Below are positions 35,835 through 44,748 of a stretch of 64,000 bases of DNA, piece after piece. The notes beneath the pieces were generated by a model. It was not told where the DNA came from. It saw nothing but the letters and a program-made list of their open reading frames with translations, and searched no databases. The first letter of the stretch is position 1; every line of letters begins with the position of its first letter. Position numbers and translations under genes: made by a program. The DNA is taken from assembly GCA_033764055.1 (NCBI GenBank), contig JANRJI010000077.1:4720-68719 (forward strand), in the 5' to 3' direction. Source of the DNA: Ga0077555 sp033764055 (lineage in GTDB: Bacteria; Pseudomonadota; Alphaproteobacteria; Rhizobiales; Hyphomicrobiaceae).

Positions 35835-37187
35835 TCACCCCCGTCCAGTGAGGCCGCGTGCGCCGAGGAACCGCGACAGCGCTGCGGCCAGTGACGGCTC
35901 CCCGACCTCGCCATACTCGTAGCGGGCCCTTACCACCGGCTTGTCGATGGGGATGAGATGGCCGAGGTCGCTCGGTGTGCCCGAGACGATCACCTCGGCC
36001 GTCGAGCCGTTGATGGTGGCGGCGAGGTCCGCGAGCTGCGCGCTCGAATAGCCGAGTGCGGGCAGCACCTTGCCGATGTGCGGAAATTGCCGGAACGCAT
36101 CGGCGATGCTTCCGGTCGCGGAAGTCCTCGGGTCGACGATCTCGGCAGCGCCCGCCTCCACCGCGGCGAGATATCCGGCGCCGTAAGCCATGCCGCCGTG
36201 GGTCAATGTCGGCCCGTCATCGATCGCCATCGCCCGCCGGCCCCGCACGAGCTCTGGCGCGTCCAGCGTGATGATCGATGCGCCGCGCACCATTGTCGCC
36301 GACGGGGCGAGCGCCTGCGCCGTCTCGGTCACGCGCCGGATGTCGACCGCATTCGCGGAGTTCGACTTGGCGACCACGACGACGTCGGCCATGCGCAACA
36401 CAGCCTCGCCGGGATGATGCGTGGTCTCGTGACCGGGGCGCAGCGGATCGACGAGCACGATCTGCAGGTCCGGCCTGATGAAGGAGAAATCGTTGTTGCC
36501 GCCGTCCCACAGGATGACGTCGGCCTCCCGCTCGGCGGCCTCGAGAATGCGCTCGTAGTCGGCACCGGCGAAAACCAGATTGCCGATGGCGAGATGCGGC
36601 TCGTACTCCTCGCGCTCCTCGATCGTGCAGTGCGCCGCATGGAGGTCGGCGAGGCAGGCGAACCGCTGCACCGCCTGGCTCGCGAGGTTGCCGTAGGGCA
36701 TCGGGTGGCGGATGGCGACGACGCGCAGGCCGTGCTCCTTGAGCCGGCGCGACACCCACCGCGCCACCTGGGACTTGCCGACGCCGGTCCGCACCGCACA
36801 GACCGCGATCACCGGCACATGCCCGCGCAGCATGGTGCTATTGGGCCCGAGCAGCCTGAAGTCTGCCCCCGCCGCGAGGGCAATCGAGGCCTTGTGCATG
36901 ACGAGCGCTTGCTCGACGTCGCTGTAGGCGAACACCACCTCGTCGACAGCATGCCTCCGGCAGATCTCAGTCAGCTCCGTTTCATCGAGAATCGGAACGC
37001 CGGACGGATATCTGGAGCCGGCGAGGCTCGGCGGATAGCGGCGATCGGCGATGCCCGGTATCTGCGCTGCGGTGAAGGCCACGACCTCGCTGCCGGGATC
37101 GTCGCGATAGACCACATTGAAGTTGTGGAAGTCACGACCGGCCGCACCCATGATCACGATGCGCCTCGGCCCTGTGGCCCGTGCCAT
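35835..37187 (-). CDS. cyclic 2,3-diphosphoglycerate synthase-like predicted GTPase (COG2403 type)
   Basis: This 450-residue protein begins with a Rossmann-like region (RRIVIMGAAGRDFHNFNVVY). A P-loop-like region follows (VCAVRTGVGKSQVARWVSRRL) with Gly-Lys-Ser, then DVILWDGGNNDFSF and VVVAKSNSANAVDIRRVTE. The family is related to archaeal cyclic 2,3-diphosphoglycerate synthetase, but bacterial members probably do something else, and annotation by that name should not be taken literally. Coupling to a carbamate kinase suggests a reaction involving carbamoyl phosphate or ATP-dependent ligation. ATG 37187 is chosen from the start of similarity. Confidence 0.82.
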   Translation of the reverse strand: MARATGPRRIVIMGAAGRDFHNFNVVYRDDPGSEVVAFTAAQIPGIADRRYPPSLAGSRYPSGVPILDETELTEICRRHAVDEVVFAYSDVEQALVMHKASIALAAGADFRLLGPNSTMLRGHVPVIAVCAVRTGVGKSQVARWVSRRLKEHGLRVVAIRHPMPYGNLASQAVQRFACLADLHAAHCTIEEREEYEPHLAIGNLVFAGADYERILEAAEREADVILWDGGNNDFSFIRPDLQIVLVDPLRPGHETTHHPGEAVLRMADVVVVAKSNSANAVDIRRVTETAQALAPSATMVRGASIITLDAPELVRGRRAMAIDDGPTLTHGGMAYGAGYLAAVEAGAAEIVDPRTSATGSIADAFRQFPHIGKVLPALGYSSAQLADLAATINGSTAEVIVSGTPSDLGHLIPIDKPVVRARYEYGEVGEPSLAAALSRFLGARGLTGRG

Positions 37188-37307
37188 GCTCACCGCCACT
37201 GCTCGAAATCCTGCGGGTCGCCGCCTGTGCAACCGGCTGATCCCCGTTCCCAGCAGATGGCGCTCGAGCCGTCATCCTCCGCCATGACGAACGTCAAGCC
37301 ACCGGCA

Positions 37308-38498
37308 CTACACGATTCCGTTGGCACGAAGCTTGGCGATGTCCGCCTCCCCGAGGCCCAGACCACGCAGAACCTCCTCGGTGTGTGCGCCGAGACCGGG
37401 AGCGGCGCGGGTCGGCAATGTCTCGCCTGGTACCCGGATCGGGCTCGCCAACATACGCACCTCGCCCTCCTGCGGCGAGCGGGCAAAACTGCGAACGCCC
37501 TCTCGCTCGGCGACGAAAGGATTGTCGAGCGCCTGGGCGATATCGAGCACGGGTGCAGCCGGCACCTTGCCGGCGAACACTGTCATCCATGCGTCCGTGG
37601 TACGCGCCGACAAGGCCTCGTCCAGCAGGCGGTTCAGCTCGTCGCGGTTGTCGAGGCGTGCCTTGAACGTCGCGTAGCGCGCGTCGTGCACCCACTCCGG
37701 CCGGCCGATCACCTCGCACAGTGGAGCCCAGAAGTTCTCCTTGTTGCACATGATGAAGATCCAGCCGTCCTGCGTCCGATAAAGCTGGCTCGGGACCAGC
37801 GACGGGTGGCCCGAGCGCGGCTCCCTTCCCTGTACGTGCCCGTTGCTCAGGTACCAGACGGAGAGATAGGACAGGTTGTGCAGCGCCGTGTCGAACAGCG
37901 ACACGTCGACGTCTTGCCCACGCCCTGACGCACGCGCGCCGATGATCGACGACGTCATGGCGAAGACAGTCATCAAGCCGGTCATGAAGTCGACGATGGA
38001 AAGCCCCCTGCGCGAGGGTGGCCCGTCCGGCTCGCCCGTCACCGAGAGATAGCCCGCCTCCGCCTGCATCAGGTAGTCGAAGCCGGGCCAGCTCCTGCGC
38101 GAGCCTGTCCGGCCATAGGCAGACAGGTGCGCGCAGACGATCCTCGGGTTCACTGCGGCGAGCTGTGCATAGGTCAGCCCCAGCTTCTCCGGCTGGTCGC
38201 CGCGGAGGTTGTTCAGCACGGCATCGGCGCCCGTTGCGAGCCGGCGGAGGATGTCGGCCCCCTCCGCGCTCTTCAGATCGAGCGTGATGGAGCGCTTGTT
38301 GCGGTTGAATGCCTGGAAGAAGTGGCTGTCTCCAGGTGCGAAGAAGTGAGGCCCGACGCGGCGGCCGAGCTCGCCCTCGCCGCCCGGGGGCTCGATCTTG
38401 ATCACGTCGGCGCCGAGGTCGCCACACAGCATCGAGCCGAACGGGCCGGCGCCATATTGCTCGACGGCAAGGATGGTGACACCGGTGAGGGGGAGCAT
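37308..38498 (-). CDS. CaiB/BaiF-family CoA-transferase (class III)
   Basis: This 396-residue family III CoA-transferase moves CoA between carboxylic acids through an aspartyl-CoA thioester. Its N-terminus MLPLTGVTILAVEQYGAGPFG, the segment DVIKIEPPGGEGELGR and NRNKRSITLDLKS are typical. The catalytic Asp is in LSIVDFMTGLMTVFA. It is the last gene of a minus-strand group with an acyl-CoA dehydrogenase and a MaoC hydratase, which supports a role in activating an organic acid as CoA ester. The acid is not identified. Confidence 0.92.
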   Translation of the reverse strand: MLPLTGVTILAVEQYGAGPFGSMLCGDLGADVIKIEPPGGEGELGRRVGPHFFAPGDSHFFQAFNRNKRSITLDLKSAEGADILRRLATGADAVLNNLRGDQPEKLGLTYAQLAAVNPRIVCAHLSAYGRTGSRRSWPGFDYLMQAEAGYLSVTGEPDGPPSRRGLSIVDFMTGLMTVFAMTSSIIGARASGRGQDVDVSLFDTALHNLSYLSVWYLSNGHVQGREPRSGHPSLVPSQLYRTQDGWIFIMCNKENFWAPLCEVIGRPEWVHDARYATFKARLDNRDELNRLLDEALSARTTDAWMTVFAGKVPAAPVLDIAQALDNPFVAEREGVRSFARSPQEGEVRMLASPIRVPGETLPTRAAPGLGAHTEEVLRGLGLGEADIAKLRANGIV

Positions 38499-38549
38499 CG
38501 CGAAGGCCTCCTGTCGTGCGACCGCGTTTCCTTCCGGCTTGCGGTGCTG

Positions 38550-39137
38550 TCAGCGGCCCATCTGCCACCTGGACAACGCCTCGCTCGGATAGACCAGCTG
38601 CGCAATATTGAGGACGAGACTGTCACGGATCATGTAGCCGGCGAACACCTCCGAGCCGGCGGCCAGGAGCACGATGATGGCCACTGGCAGGCGCAAGGCC
38701 AGCCCAACGCCCGCAGCCGCGGCCAGCGTATCGGCGACGGAATTCACGACGCTGTCCCCGTAGTATCCTCGTGCCACCGCCGACTGGCGATACCGGTCGA
38801 TGATGAGCGGCGTGTTCTCGAGCACCTCCCAGCCGGCCTCGAGAGCGATGGCGGCCACCAGCACGGCCGCCACCGACCATCCTGGCGCGAGCAGCCTGAT
38901 CAGGTAGTAGAAGGCGAAGCCGTGGAGAACGTGCGTGTAGGAGTACCAGTCCAGCAGGTGCTGCGAGGTCTCGGAACCAGACGGATTTGCGTACCACAGA
39001 GAGACGTACCCGCATCGGCAGATCGCCGGCGACCCGATGGCAAGTAGCGCAACCGCCTGGAGGGCAAGCAGCAGCCCGATGCCGAGCACAGCCGTGCCAA
39101 GCTCGTGCTCGGATCTCTCCTGAAGCCCCTGCCGCAT
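38550..39137 (-). CDS. DUF2585 (UPF0314) membrane protein
   Basis: This 195-residue integral membrane protein has about five hydrophobic helices and the conserved loops SQHLLDWYSYTHVLHGFAFY, GWEVLENTPLIIDRYRQ and YYGDSVVNSVADTLA. These match the UPF0314/DUF2585 family, common in Rhizobiales and of unknown function. Its ATG overlaps the stop of the acyl-CoA dehydrogenase gene by one base (TGATG), so it is translationally coupled, though a metabolic link is unclear. Confidence 0.87.
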   Translation of the reverse strand: MRQGLQERSEHELGTAVLGIGLLLALQAVALLAIGSPAICRCGYVSLWYANPSGSETSQHLLDWYSYTHVLHGFAFYYLIRLLAPGWSVAAVLVAAIALEAGWEVLENTPLIIDRYRQSAVARGYYGDSVVNSVADTLAAAAGVGLALRLPVAIIVLLAAGSEVFAGYMIRDSLVLNIAQLVYPSEALSRWQMGR

Positions 39138-40309
39138 CAGATGCGATTTTTCTCGATCAGGCGCCGAGAGATCACCAGCCGCTGGATCTCATTGGTGCCC
39201 TCACCGATGCACAGCAGGGGAGCATCGCGGTAGAGCCGCTCGACGATGAACTCCTTCGAGTAGCCATAGCCGCCGTGGATGCGCATGGCCTCGGTTGCGT
39301 TCTCCAATGCGGCCTCGGTAGCGAACAGCTTGGCCATGCCGGCCTCGAAGTCGGCGCGCTCGCCCTTGTCGATGGCTTTGGCGGCGTTCTCGACCAGCAA
39401 TCGCGCCGCCGTCACCCGCGTCACCATGTCGGCGAGCTTGAGCGCGACCGCCTGATGCTCGTGGATCGGCTTCCCCATGGTCTGGCGCTGCTGGGAGTAT
39501 TTCACCGCCTCGTCGAGCGCGGCCTGCGCGACGCCGACACCCCGCGCGGCGACGTTGAGGCGCCCGAGCTCGAGGCCCGAGATGGCCGATTCCATGCCCC
39601 GCCCCTCGACGCCGCCGATCAGGTTGTCGGCCGGGATCGAGAAATCCTCGAACACCAGCTCGGCCGAATCGATGCCCTTGTAGCCGAGCTTCTCGAGCTT
39701 CCGGCTGGCGCGGAAGCCGGGGCCCTTCTCCGCGAGGAACATCGAGATGCCCGCCTTGCGCGGCTGCGCTCCGGGATCCGTCTTGACCAGCACCGCGAAG
39801 CAGGAGCCGTGGATGCCGTTCGAGATCCACGTCTTGGTGCCGTTGATGCGATAGGCGCTGTTGCCGTCCTTTTTCGCGTGGGTCCGGATCGCCTGCAGGT
39901 CGGTGCCAGTATCCGGCTCGGTCAGCGCGAGGCCACCGCGCACCTCGCCCGAGGCGAACCTCGGCAGGAAGCGCGCCTTCTGCTCGGGTGTGCCCATCCT
40001 ATCGACGATGCGCGCCATGATCAGGTGCGAGTTGATGATGCCGGAGACCGACATCCAGACGCGCGAGATCCGCTCGATCACCTTGGCGTAGGTCGACGGC
40101 GCGAGGCCCAGGCCGCCGTACTCCTCCGGGATGATGCAGCCGAAAAGGCCGAGCTCCTTCATCCGCTCCACGATCTCGGCCGGCCACGTGTCGTCGTGCT
40201 CGAGCTTCTGCGCATAGGGCGCGACGTCGCGGGCGAGGAACTTGTCGACGGCGTCGAGGATCATCCTCTCCTGCTCGTCGTGGCGGGCCTGATCGGTGAC
40301 TGTCGTCAT
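39137..40309 (-). CDS. acyl-CoA dehydrogenase
   Basis: This 390-residue flavoprotein of the acyl-CoA dehydrogenase family introduces a 2,3 double bond into an acyl-CoA and passes electrons to ETF. Features are LFGCIIPEEYGGLGL, FAD-binding GGLALTEPDTGTDLQAI and TWISNGIHGSC. The C-terminus has RIHGGYGYSKEFIVERLYRDAPLLCIGEGTNEI-type residues, which include the region of the catalytic Glu. ATG 40309 gives the usual start. It is co-oriented with the MaoC, DUF1330, DUF2585 and CaiB genes. Confidence 0.95.
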   Translation of the reverse strand: MTTVTDQARHDEQERMILDAVDKFLARDVAPYAQKLEHDDTWPAEIVERMKELGLFGCIIPEEYGGLGLAPSTYAKVIERISRVWMSVSGIINSHLIMARIVDRMGTPEQKARFLPRFASGEVRGGLALTEPDTGTDLQAIRTHAKKDGNSAYRINGTKTWISNGIHGSCFAVLVKTDPGAQPRKAGISMFLAEKGPGFRASRKLEKLGYKGIDSAELVFEDFSIPADNLIGGVEGRGMESAISGLELGRLNVAARGVGVAQAALDEAVKYSQQRQTMGKPIHEHQAVALKLADMVTRVTAARLLVENAAKAIDKGERADFEAGMAKLFATEAALENATEAMRIHGGYGYSKEFIVERLYRDAPLLCIGEGTNEIQRLVISRRLIEKNRI

Positions 40310-40372
40310 GGTGCTCTCGGTGATTGGGTGGGGGACGACGAGCGCGGCTCGCAACTCCCGGCTCGGGCCTGA

Positions 40373-40666
40373 TCAGGGCTTGGCGCCGTCGACCAGGAAC
40401 AGGCGGCCTTTGCTCGCAGCCTGCCGGAGCGGGATGATCTCCTGATAGGCCTTGCCGTAGTAGAACGCACGGGCCTTCTCGAGGCTTTCGAACTCGATCA
40501 CCACGACACGCGACCGCGGCGGCTCGCCCTCGAGCGCCTCGACATGACCAGCGCGGGCCAGATACTTGCCGCCGGCCGGCAACGTGACGCCCGGCGCCTT
40601 GTCGGCATAGAGCTTGTAGGCTTCCGGGTCGGTCACATCGACCTCGGCGATCACGTAGGCGGTCAT
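40373..40666 (-). CDS. DUF1330 family protein
   Basis: This 97-residue protein of the ferredoxin-like alpha/beta-barrel type matches DUF1330: MTAYVIAEVDVTDPEAYKLY, GGKYLARAGHVEALEGE, RVVVIEFESLEKARAFYYG and YQEIIPLRQAASKGRLFLVDG are all characteristic. Its function is not known. It sits between the MaoC and acyl-CoA dehydrogenase genes. Confidence 0.92.
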   Translation of the reverse strand: MTAYVIAEVDVTDPEAYKLYADKAPGVTLPAGGKYLARAGHVEALEGEPPRSRVVVIEFESLEKARAFYYGKAYQEIIPLRQAASKGRLFLVDGAKP

Positions 40667-40781
40667 GGCGGGGCTCCGGGCTCATCACAGGAACCTGATG
40701 ACGCCACGGCCAGCGCCCGAAGGCAAGGTTCGAGCCGCGGCGCCTCGCTAGAGCCGCGCCACGGCCGCGGCCGGGTCGCGC

Positions 40782-41270
40782 TCAGTCCCCCGGCCCATGC
40801 CCGCGCTTCGGCACGAGGCTGATCCGCTCGAACGCGAGGAACACGGTGCCATCGGCCTTGTAGCCCTCGGTGTAGGTGGTGACGATCCCCTCGTTGGGCC
40901 GCGACTTGGATTCGCGCTTCGCCAGCACCTTGCTGCGCGCATAGATCGTGTCGCCGTTGAAGACGGGCGCCGTGAGCTTGATCTCCTTCCAGCCGAGATT
41001 GGCCGTCGCCTTGAAGCTCACGTCGTCGACCGTCATGCCGGTGACGATCGAGAGTGTCAGCGCGCTGTTGACGATCGGCTGGCCGAACTCGGTCTTCGCG
41101 GCATAGTCGCGGTTCGAGTGCAGCGGGTGCCGGTTCATCGTGATCAGGCTGAATTGGATGTTGTCGGCCTCGGTGATGGTGCGGCCGGGGCGGTGCTCGT
41201 AGACGTCGCCGATCTCGAAGTCCTCGTAATAGCGGCCATAGCTCGCAACCAGCACCCGCTTACCGTCCAT
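40782..41270 (-). CDS. MaoC-family dehydratase/hydratase
   Basis: This 162-residue hot-dog-fold protein has RYYEDFEIGDVYEHRPGRTI, the catalytic-region HPLHSNRDYAAKTEFGQPIV with its Asn/Asp and His, and ALTLSIVTGMTVDD. These fit the MaoC subgroup including mesaconyl/itaconyl-CoA hydratases, which add water to enoyl-CoA esters. GGAGGAG precedes ATG 41270. As first gene of the group leading to the acyl-CoA dehydrogenase and CaiB transferase, it probably acts in the same CoA-ester pathway. Confidence 0.9.
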   Translation of the reverse strand: MDGKRVLVASYGRYYEDFEIGDVYEHRPGRTITEADNIQFSLITMNRHPLHSNRDYAAKTEFGQPIVNSALTLSIVTGMTVDDVSFKATANLGWKEIKLTAPVFNGDTIYARSKVLAKRESKSRPNEGIVTTYTEGYKADGTVFLAFERISLVPKRGHGPGD

Positions 41271-41624
41271 CTCGAGGCTCCTCCGCCCATTCGCCTGCAA
41301 CCGGCGGATGCTCCATCGCCCGGTGGAGCGACGCAAGCCGGCGCTTTCGCGCATGTCGCAGGAAGCCGTCGGGTAGCCGGCGTCCCCACAAGGCGTGCAG
41401 GGCCCCGGGGCGGGCGACGGGCGAGTGGCGGCGTGCAGATGCGTTCCACGATCGACACGGGGAAGGCCCTGCGCCGTTGTCTTCGGCGCTTGCCCGCATG
41501 CCGGGCCAGGGAATTGAATGACCTCGCGCGTCAAGTCCGACGGAGACCGGTGATGCCGAGGGACACATCAGCCCGGCAGCACCGGACCAAGCCGGCTATC
41601 GGCACTGGCCCCCTCCCCGCCGCC
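41271..41624. other. intergenic region upstream of the MaoC gene, no gene seen
   Basis: These 354 bp separate the stop of the SCO gene and the MaoC start. No frame here has a convincing start or similarity. It probably contains the promoter of the CoA-ester operon; no terminator was recognised for the upstream copper gene group. Confidence 0.45.
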
Positions 41625-42299
41625 TCATTGGGCGACCGGCACCGGCTGGAGATGGTGTCGGATATGCGCCGCCATCTCGGCCGGCGAAAGGGTATGGTAG
41701 AAATAGGCACGGGTCTTGCCGGCTGGATCGATCAGGAAGAAGTATGTGGTGTGATCGATCCGTGGACCGGTCTCCTTGCTTCCATAGAGGCCGTGCTTGA
41801 TCTCGCGGCGGACCTGGAACTTGCGCAGAATCGAGAACATCTCCTTGCGAGGCCCGGTCAGGCCGCGCAGTCTCGGATGAAAATGGCCGACGAATTGCGC
41901 GAGACCGCGCAAGTCCGGGCCCGCGAAGTCGAGATCGACGAAGATCGGCTCGATCCCGTCAGCCAATGCGCCGAGCTCGTCGAGCGCCAGCGACATGCGA
42001 TCGAGCGCGACCGGGCATGCCTCGCGGCAGCCAGCGAACCCGAAGAACATCAGAACCCAGCGGCCGCGGAAGGTCTCGTCGGTGACGGTCCGACCGGTGT
42101 GATCGGTCAGCTCGTAGGAGCCGCCGAGCGTTTCCGGGGCCGGCGCCTCGTAGCCGAGGGCGGGCGTCGCCGTGGTGCTCTCGTGAACGACCTTGCCGCG
42201 CCCCTGATGCGCGGGGACGATCGCGAGGTGGCCGGCCATGAGCATCAGCCCCAAGGCCGCTGCTCCTGTGGCGAGCGCCTGCCGGAGGTACACGGGCAT
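41625..42299 (-). CDS. SCO1/SenC-family copper chaperone (first copy)
   Basis: This 224-residue protein has an N-terminal membrane anchor or signal (ATGAAALGLMLMAGHLAI) and a thioredoxin-like domain. The copper/redox motif Cys-x3-Cys is in GFAGCREACPVALDRM, and the third ligand His is probably in GPRIDHTTYFFLID. SCO proteins deliver copper to CuA of cytochrome oxidase or to other copper enzymes. This gene is 11 bp after the second multicopper oxidase gene, so it most likely metallates those enzymes. The CxxxC context differs from the classical TxCPxxC form. Confidence 0.88.
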   Translation of the reverse strand: MPVYLRQALATGAAALGLMLMAGHLAIVPAHQGRGKVVHESTTATPALGYEAPAPETLGGSYELTDHTGRTVTDETFRGRWVLMFFGFAGCREACPVALDRMSLALDELGALADGIEPIFVDLDFAGPDLRGLAQFVGHFHPRLRGLTGPRKEMFSILRKFQVRREIKHGLYGSKETGPRIDHTTYFFLIDPAGKTRAYFYHTLSPAEMAAHIRHHLQPVPVAQ

Positions 42300-42310
42300 C
42301 TCCTCGCCTC

Positions 42311-43411
42311 TCAAACGATCCTGATCGAGCTGCGCGCCTTGCCTTCGTAGAGGCCTTGACCCGCATTGTGGATCTTCTTGGTGACCCAGTCGTAGTAGGT
42401 GAACTCCACCGGGTATGTGCCGGGAGCGATGCTCGACGTATCGATCCACAGGTCATGCCGCGCGGCAGTGCACAGGTGGAACTCCTGATTCGCCGGAACC
42501 GGCTTCGGCGACGACCAGGGGCGCTCCGGCGTGCCGAGGGCATGACCGTCCACCGAGATGATCTCGCAGGGCAAGCCGATCTTGATGCCGAGGATGGAGT
42601 AGCTGGCGTTCAAGGCACGGATCAGGATGCGCTTCCCTTTGGTGGCCACGATCGCCACCTTGGGGTGCGTCAGGGTCTTCGTCTTCTCCACGCCGGTGAC
42701 GAGGAAGTACTTGGGCTTGAAGATGTTGAGCCCGACGTCGTCGCCGCACAACCCCGCCCCGTGCGTGAGGTCACGCCATTTGGGATCGACGTCGTCGGCA
42801 ACCCACGAGGCCTCGACGTCGTAGCGGTGCCGGTCGGCGCCCTTGTAGGGATACCCATAGCCCTCGGGCGGATCGACGATCAGGAGCCCGTAGAGCCCCA
42901 TCTCGAAATGCAGGACAGTATTGACATGGCAGTGATAGAACCACGTGCCGGCGTGGCGTGGCTGCCACTGGTAGACGTAGTTGCCGCTCGTCTCGAACGA
43001 CACGTGCCCGACGCCGTCGTTCATCGTCGTCGGCTCGATGCCATGGTGATGAATGGTATGCGGACCCGTCCGCGTCTCGAGCTTGACGTGCGCCAGCTCA
43101 CCCTCGCGAAGGCGGATCAGCGGGGACGGAAACAGCCGCTGGCCTTTGAGCTTGATCGGATCCTCGAAGCCCCAGTGTTTGACCGACTTTCCGTCCGGAA
43201 AGCGCCACAGGCCATCGGTAAAGACCTTGCGCTCGAAATAGTTCGTCGCGGTCATCCAGTCCGGCGTCTTGATCGGATCGACATCCGGCACCTTGCAACC
43301 GAACGTGTCGAAGTTCTCACCGCCGGTGTTGGTCGCCGACCAATTCACGGTGCCGCCATTGTAGTACCCCGGCCCCGCAGTGCCGGTGCCGACGAGATAA
43401 GGATTGGCCAT
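42311..43411 (-). CDS. multicopper oxidase-family protein, second of a pair
   Basis: This is a 366-residue cupredoxin-fold protein. Copper-ligand motifs occur close together near residues 125-190: GPHTIHHHGIEPT (HxH), then GTWFYHCHVNTVLHFEMGLYG, which carries an HCHxxxHxxxxM type 1/trinuclear pattern. The C-terminal half (SYSILGIKIG, QEFHLCTAARHDLWID) is cupredoxin-like without further ligand clusters. It starts MANPYLVGTGTAGPGYYN with no export signal of its own. The partner at 43465-44748 carries a Tat signal, so this subunit may be exported with it. The gap to that gene is 53 bp. Confidence 0.8.
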   Translation of the reverse strand: MANPYLVGTGTAGPGYYNGGTVNWSATNTGGENFDTFGCKVPDVDPIKTPDWMTATNYFERKVFTDGLWRFPDGKSVKHWGFEDPIKLKGQRLFPSPLIRLREGELAHVKLETRTGPHTIHHHGIEPTTMNDGVGHVSFETSGNYVYQWQPRHAGTWFYHCHVNTVLHFEMGLYGLLIVDPPEGYGYPYKGADRHRYDVEASWVADDVDPKWRDLTHGAGLCGDDVGLNIFKPKYFLVTGVEKTKTLTHPKVAIVATKGKRILIRALNASYSILGIKIGLPCEIISVDGHALGTPERPWSSPKPVPANQEFHLCTAARHDLWIDTSSIAPGTYPVEFTYYDWVTKKIHNAGQGLYEGKARSSIRIV

Positions 43412-43464
43412 TGTACAGGCCCTTTCGTTGAATGCTGGCCGTCCTGACGGGAGCAGCAGATTGA

Positions 43465-44748
43465 TCAGACTCTTCCCCGCCCGCCGGCTGGTCCGAGGAT
43501 CTCCCAGTGGGTGACGGCGCCTTGCGGGTAATTCCCGCCCGCAGCCGTGGTCGCCATCTCGCAATGATCGTGCATCACGTAGCGCAGTGGGAATTTCTCG
43601 TTGGCTTGCATAGTCGCATGCTTCTGCCAGCCCGGAATATCGGGCGGCACCTCCAGCGGCAGCAGCACGTCGCGGATCTGCATCGGCCATGTCGGCCAAG
43701 TGTCGCGCTCCCAGATATTGTCGTGAAGCACGACCTGGCCCGGCGCCCCGGCCAGGCCGGCCCCCATCAGCGGGACGACGCCGTCATCGGTCAGAATAGA
43801 ATGAGCGAGCTCGATAATGTGGTTGCCGTGGATGTGGGTCGCGTGATGGCAGAGGCCGGCGTTGAGCGTCCTCAGAAGGGTCGGCTCGCCGATATAATTT
43901 TTGACGACCACGTCCTCGCCATCCGAAAGGTCGTAGCCGCTCCGCCCGTTGATCGTGAAATAGCGCGGGACGAAATTGGCGAGCACCGACGCCGCGCTCG
44001 CCGTCAAGGACGATGCGACGATGCGGTCGGGCAGCACCAGGGCGTTGAAGCGCGGATCGATCTCGTTGAAGAGCCAGATTTTCTCCTGGACCGAGTATTC
44101 CTGATCGAGGGCACAGGGCGCCCACTTGCTCCCGGCGAACCGGGGGCTCGAGCCTAGTGCCTCGAAGAGCATGCTCACCCGTGACACGGCCAGCGGCGAC
44201 GCAGCCTGCATCTCGCCGAGGCTGTACGGCGTCATGCATCGGTCGGCGGCACTATGGCGTGACCAGCCGTCGCGCGGATGGACGATGAAGGCGCCATGCA
44301 GCCCGAGCAGGCGATACAGGTGACGCGAGGGGTGGGAGGCATCGTGATAGAGATACGTGCCCGCGACCGGCGCCATGAACGTCACCCGGCAGGTCTGGCC
44401 GGGAGCGATGACGAGCTTGGACTCAGGGATTCCGCCGACCTCGAAACCATGCGGCTCCGGCCGGTCATTCGTGATCGAGATCGACACGACATCGCCTTCC
44501 ACGACCCGCAGAACCGGGCCGGGCACGCGTGACGAGCCGCTGCTGCTGAGGGACTTGAAGGCCAGCGCGTTCACCTTCTCGCCGTCGATCAACTCGACGA
44601 CCTTGTCGGTAATGGCCAATCGGAACGTGCTGTCGGCGAGAGGGGCGACGCACTCGACGGCTGCGTTACCTGTTTGGGAGGTGAAGGGGACGCTTCCGGC
44701 TGCCAGGAGCCCTGCGCCTCCGAGCTTGAGGAATTCGCGTCGTTTCAT
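43465..44748 (-). CDS. Tat-exported multicopper oxidase-family protein, first of a pair
   Basis: This 427-residue protein has a twin-arginine signal MKRREFLKLGGAGLLAAGS, implying export of a folded, cofactor-loaded protein. Cupredoxin motifs are DVVSISITNDRPEPHGF, GTYLYHDASHPSRHLYRLLGLHG, HATHIHGNHIIELAH and YVMHDHCEMATTAAGG. The usual N-terminal HxH ligand pair is not obvious, and the final HDHCEM motif departs from the canonical HCHxxxHxxxM. The ligand sets thus appear divided between this protein and the next one. GGAGGG precedes the ATG. The operon order is this gene, second oxidase, SCO chaperone. Confidence 0.82.
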   Translation of the reverse strand: MKRREFLKLGGAGLLAAGSVPFTSQTGNAAVECVAPLADSTFRLAITDKVVELIDGEKVNALAFKSLSSSGSSRVPGPVLRVVEGDVVSISITNDRPEPHGFEVGGIPESKLVIAPGQTCRVTFMAPVAGTYLYHDASHPSRHLYRLLGLHGAFIVHPRDGWSRHSAADRCMTPYSLGEMQAASPLAVSRVSMLFEALGSSPRFAGSKWAPCALDQEYSVQEKIWLFNEIDPRFNALVLPDRIVASSLTASAASVLANFVPRYFTINGRSGYDLSDGEDVVVKNYIGEPTLLRTLNAGLCHHATHIHGNHIIELAHSILTDDGVVPLMGAGLAGAPGQVVLHDNIWERDTWPTWPMQIRDVLLPLEVPPDIPGWQKHATMQANEKFPLRYVMHDHCEMATTAAGGNYPQGAVTHWEILGPAGGRGRV

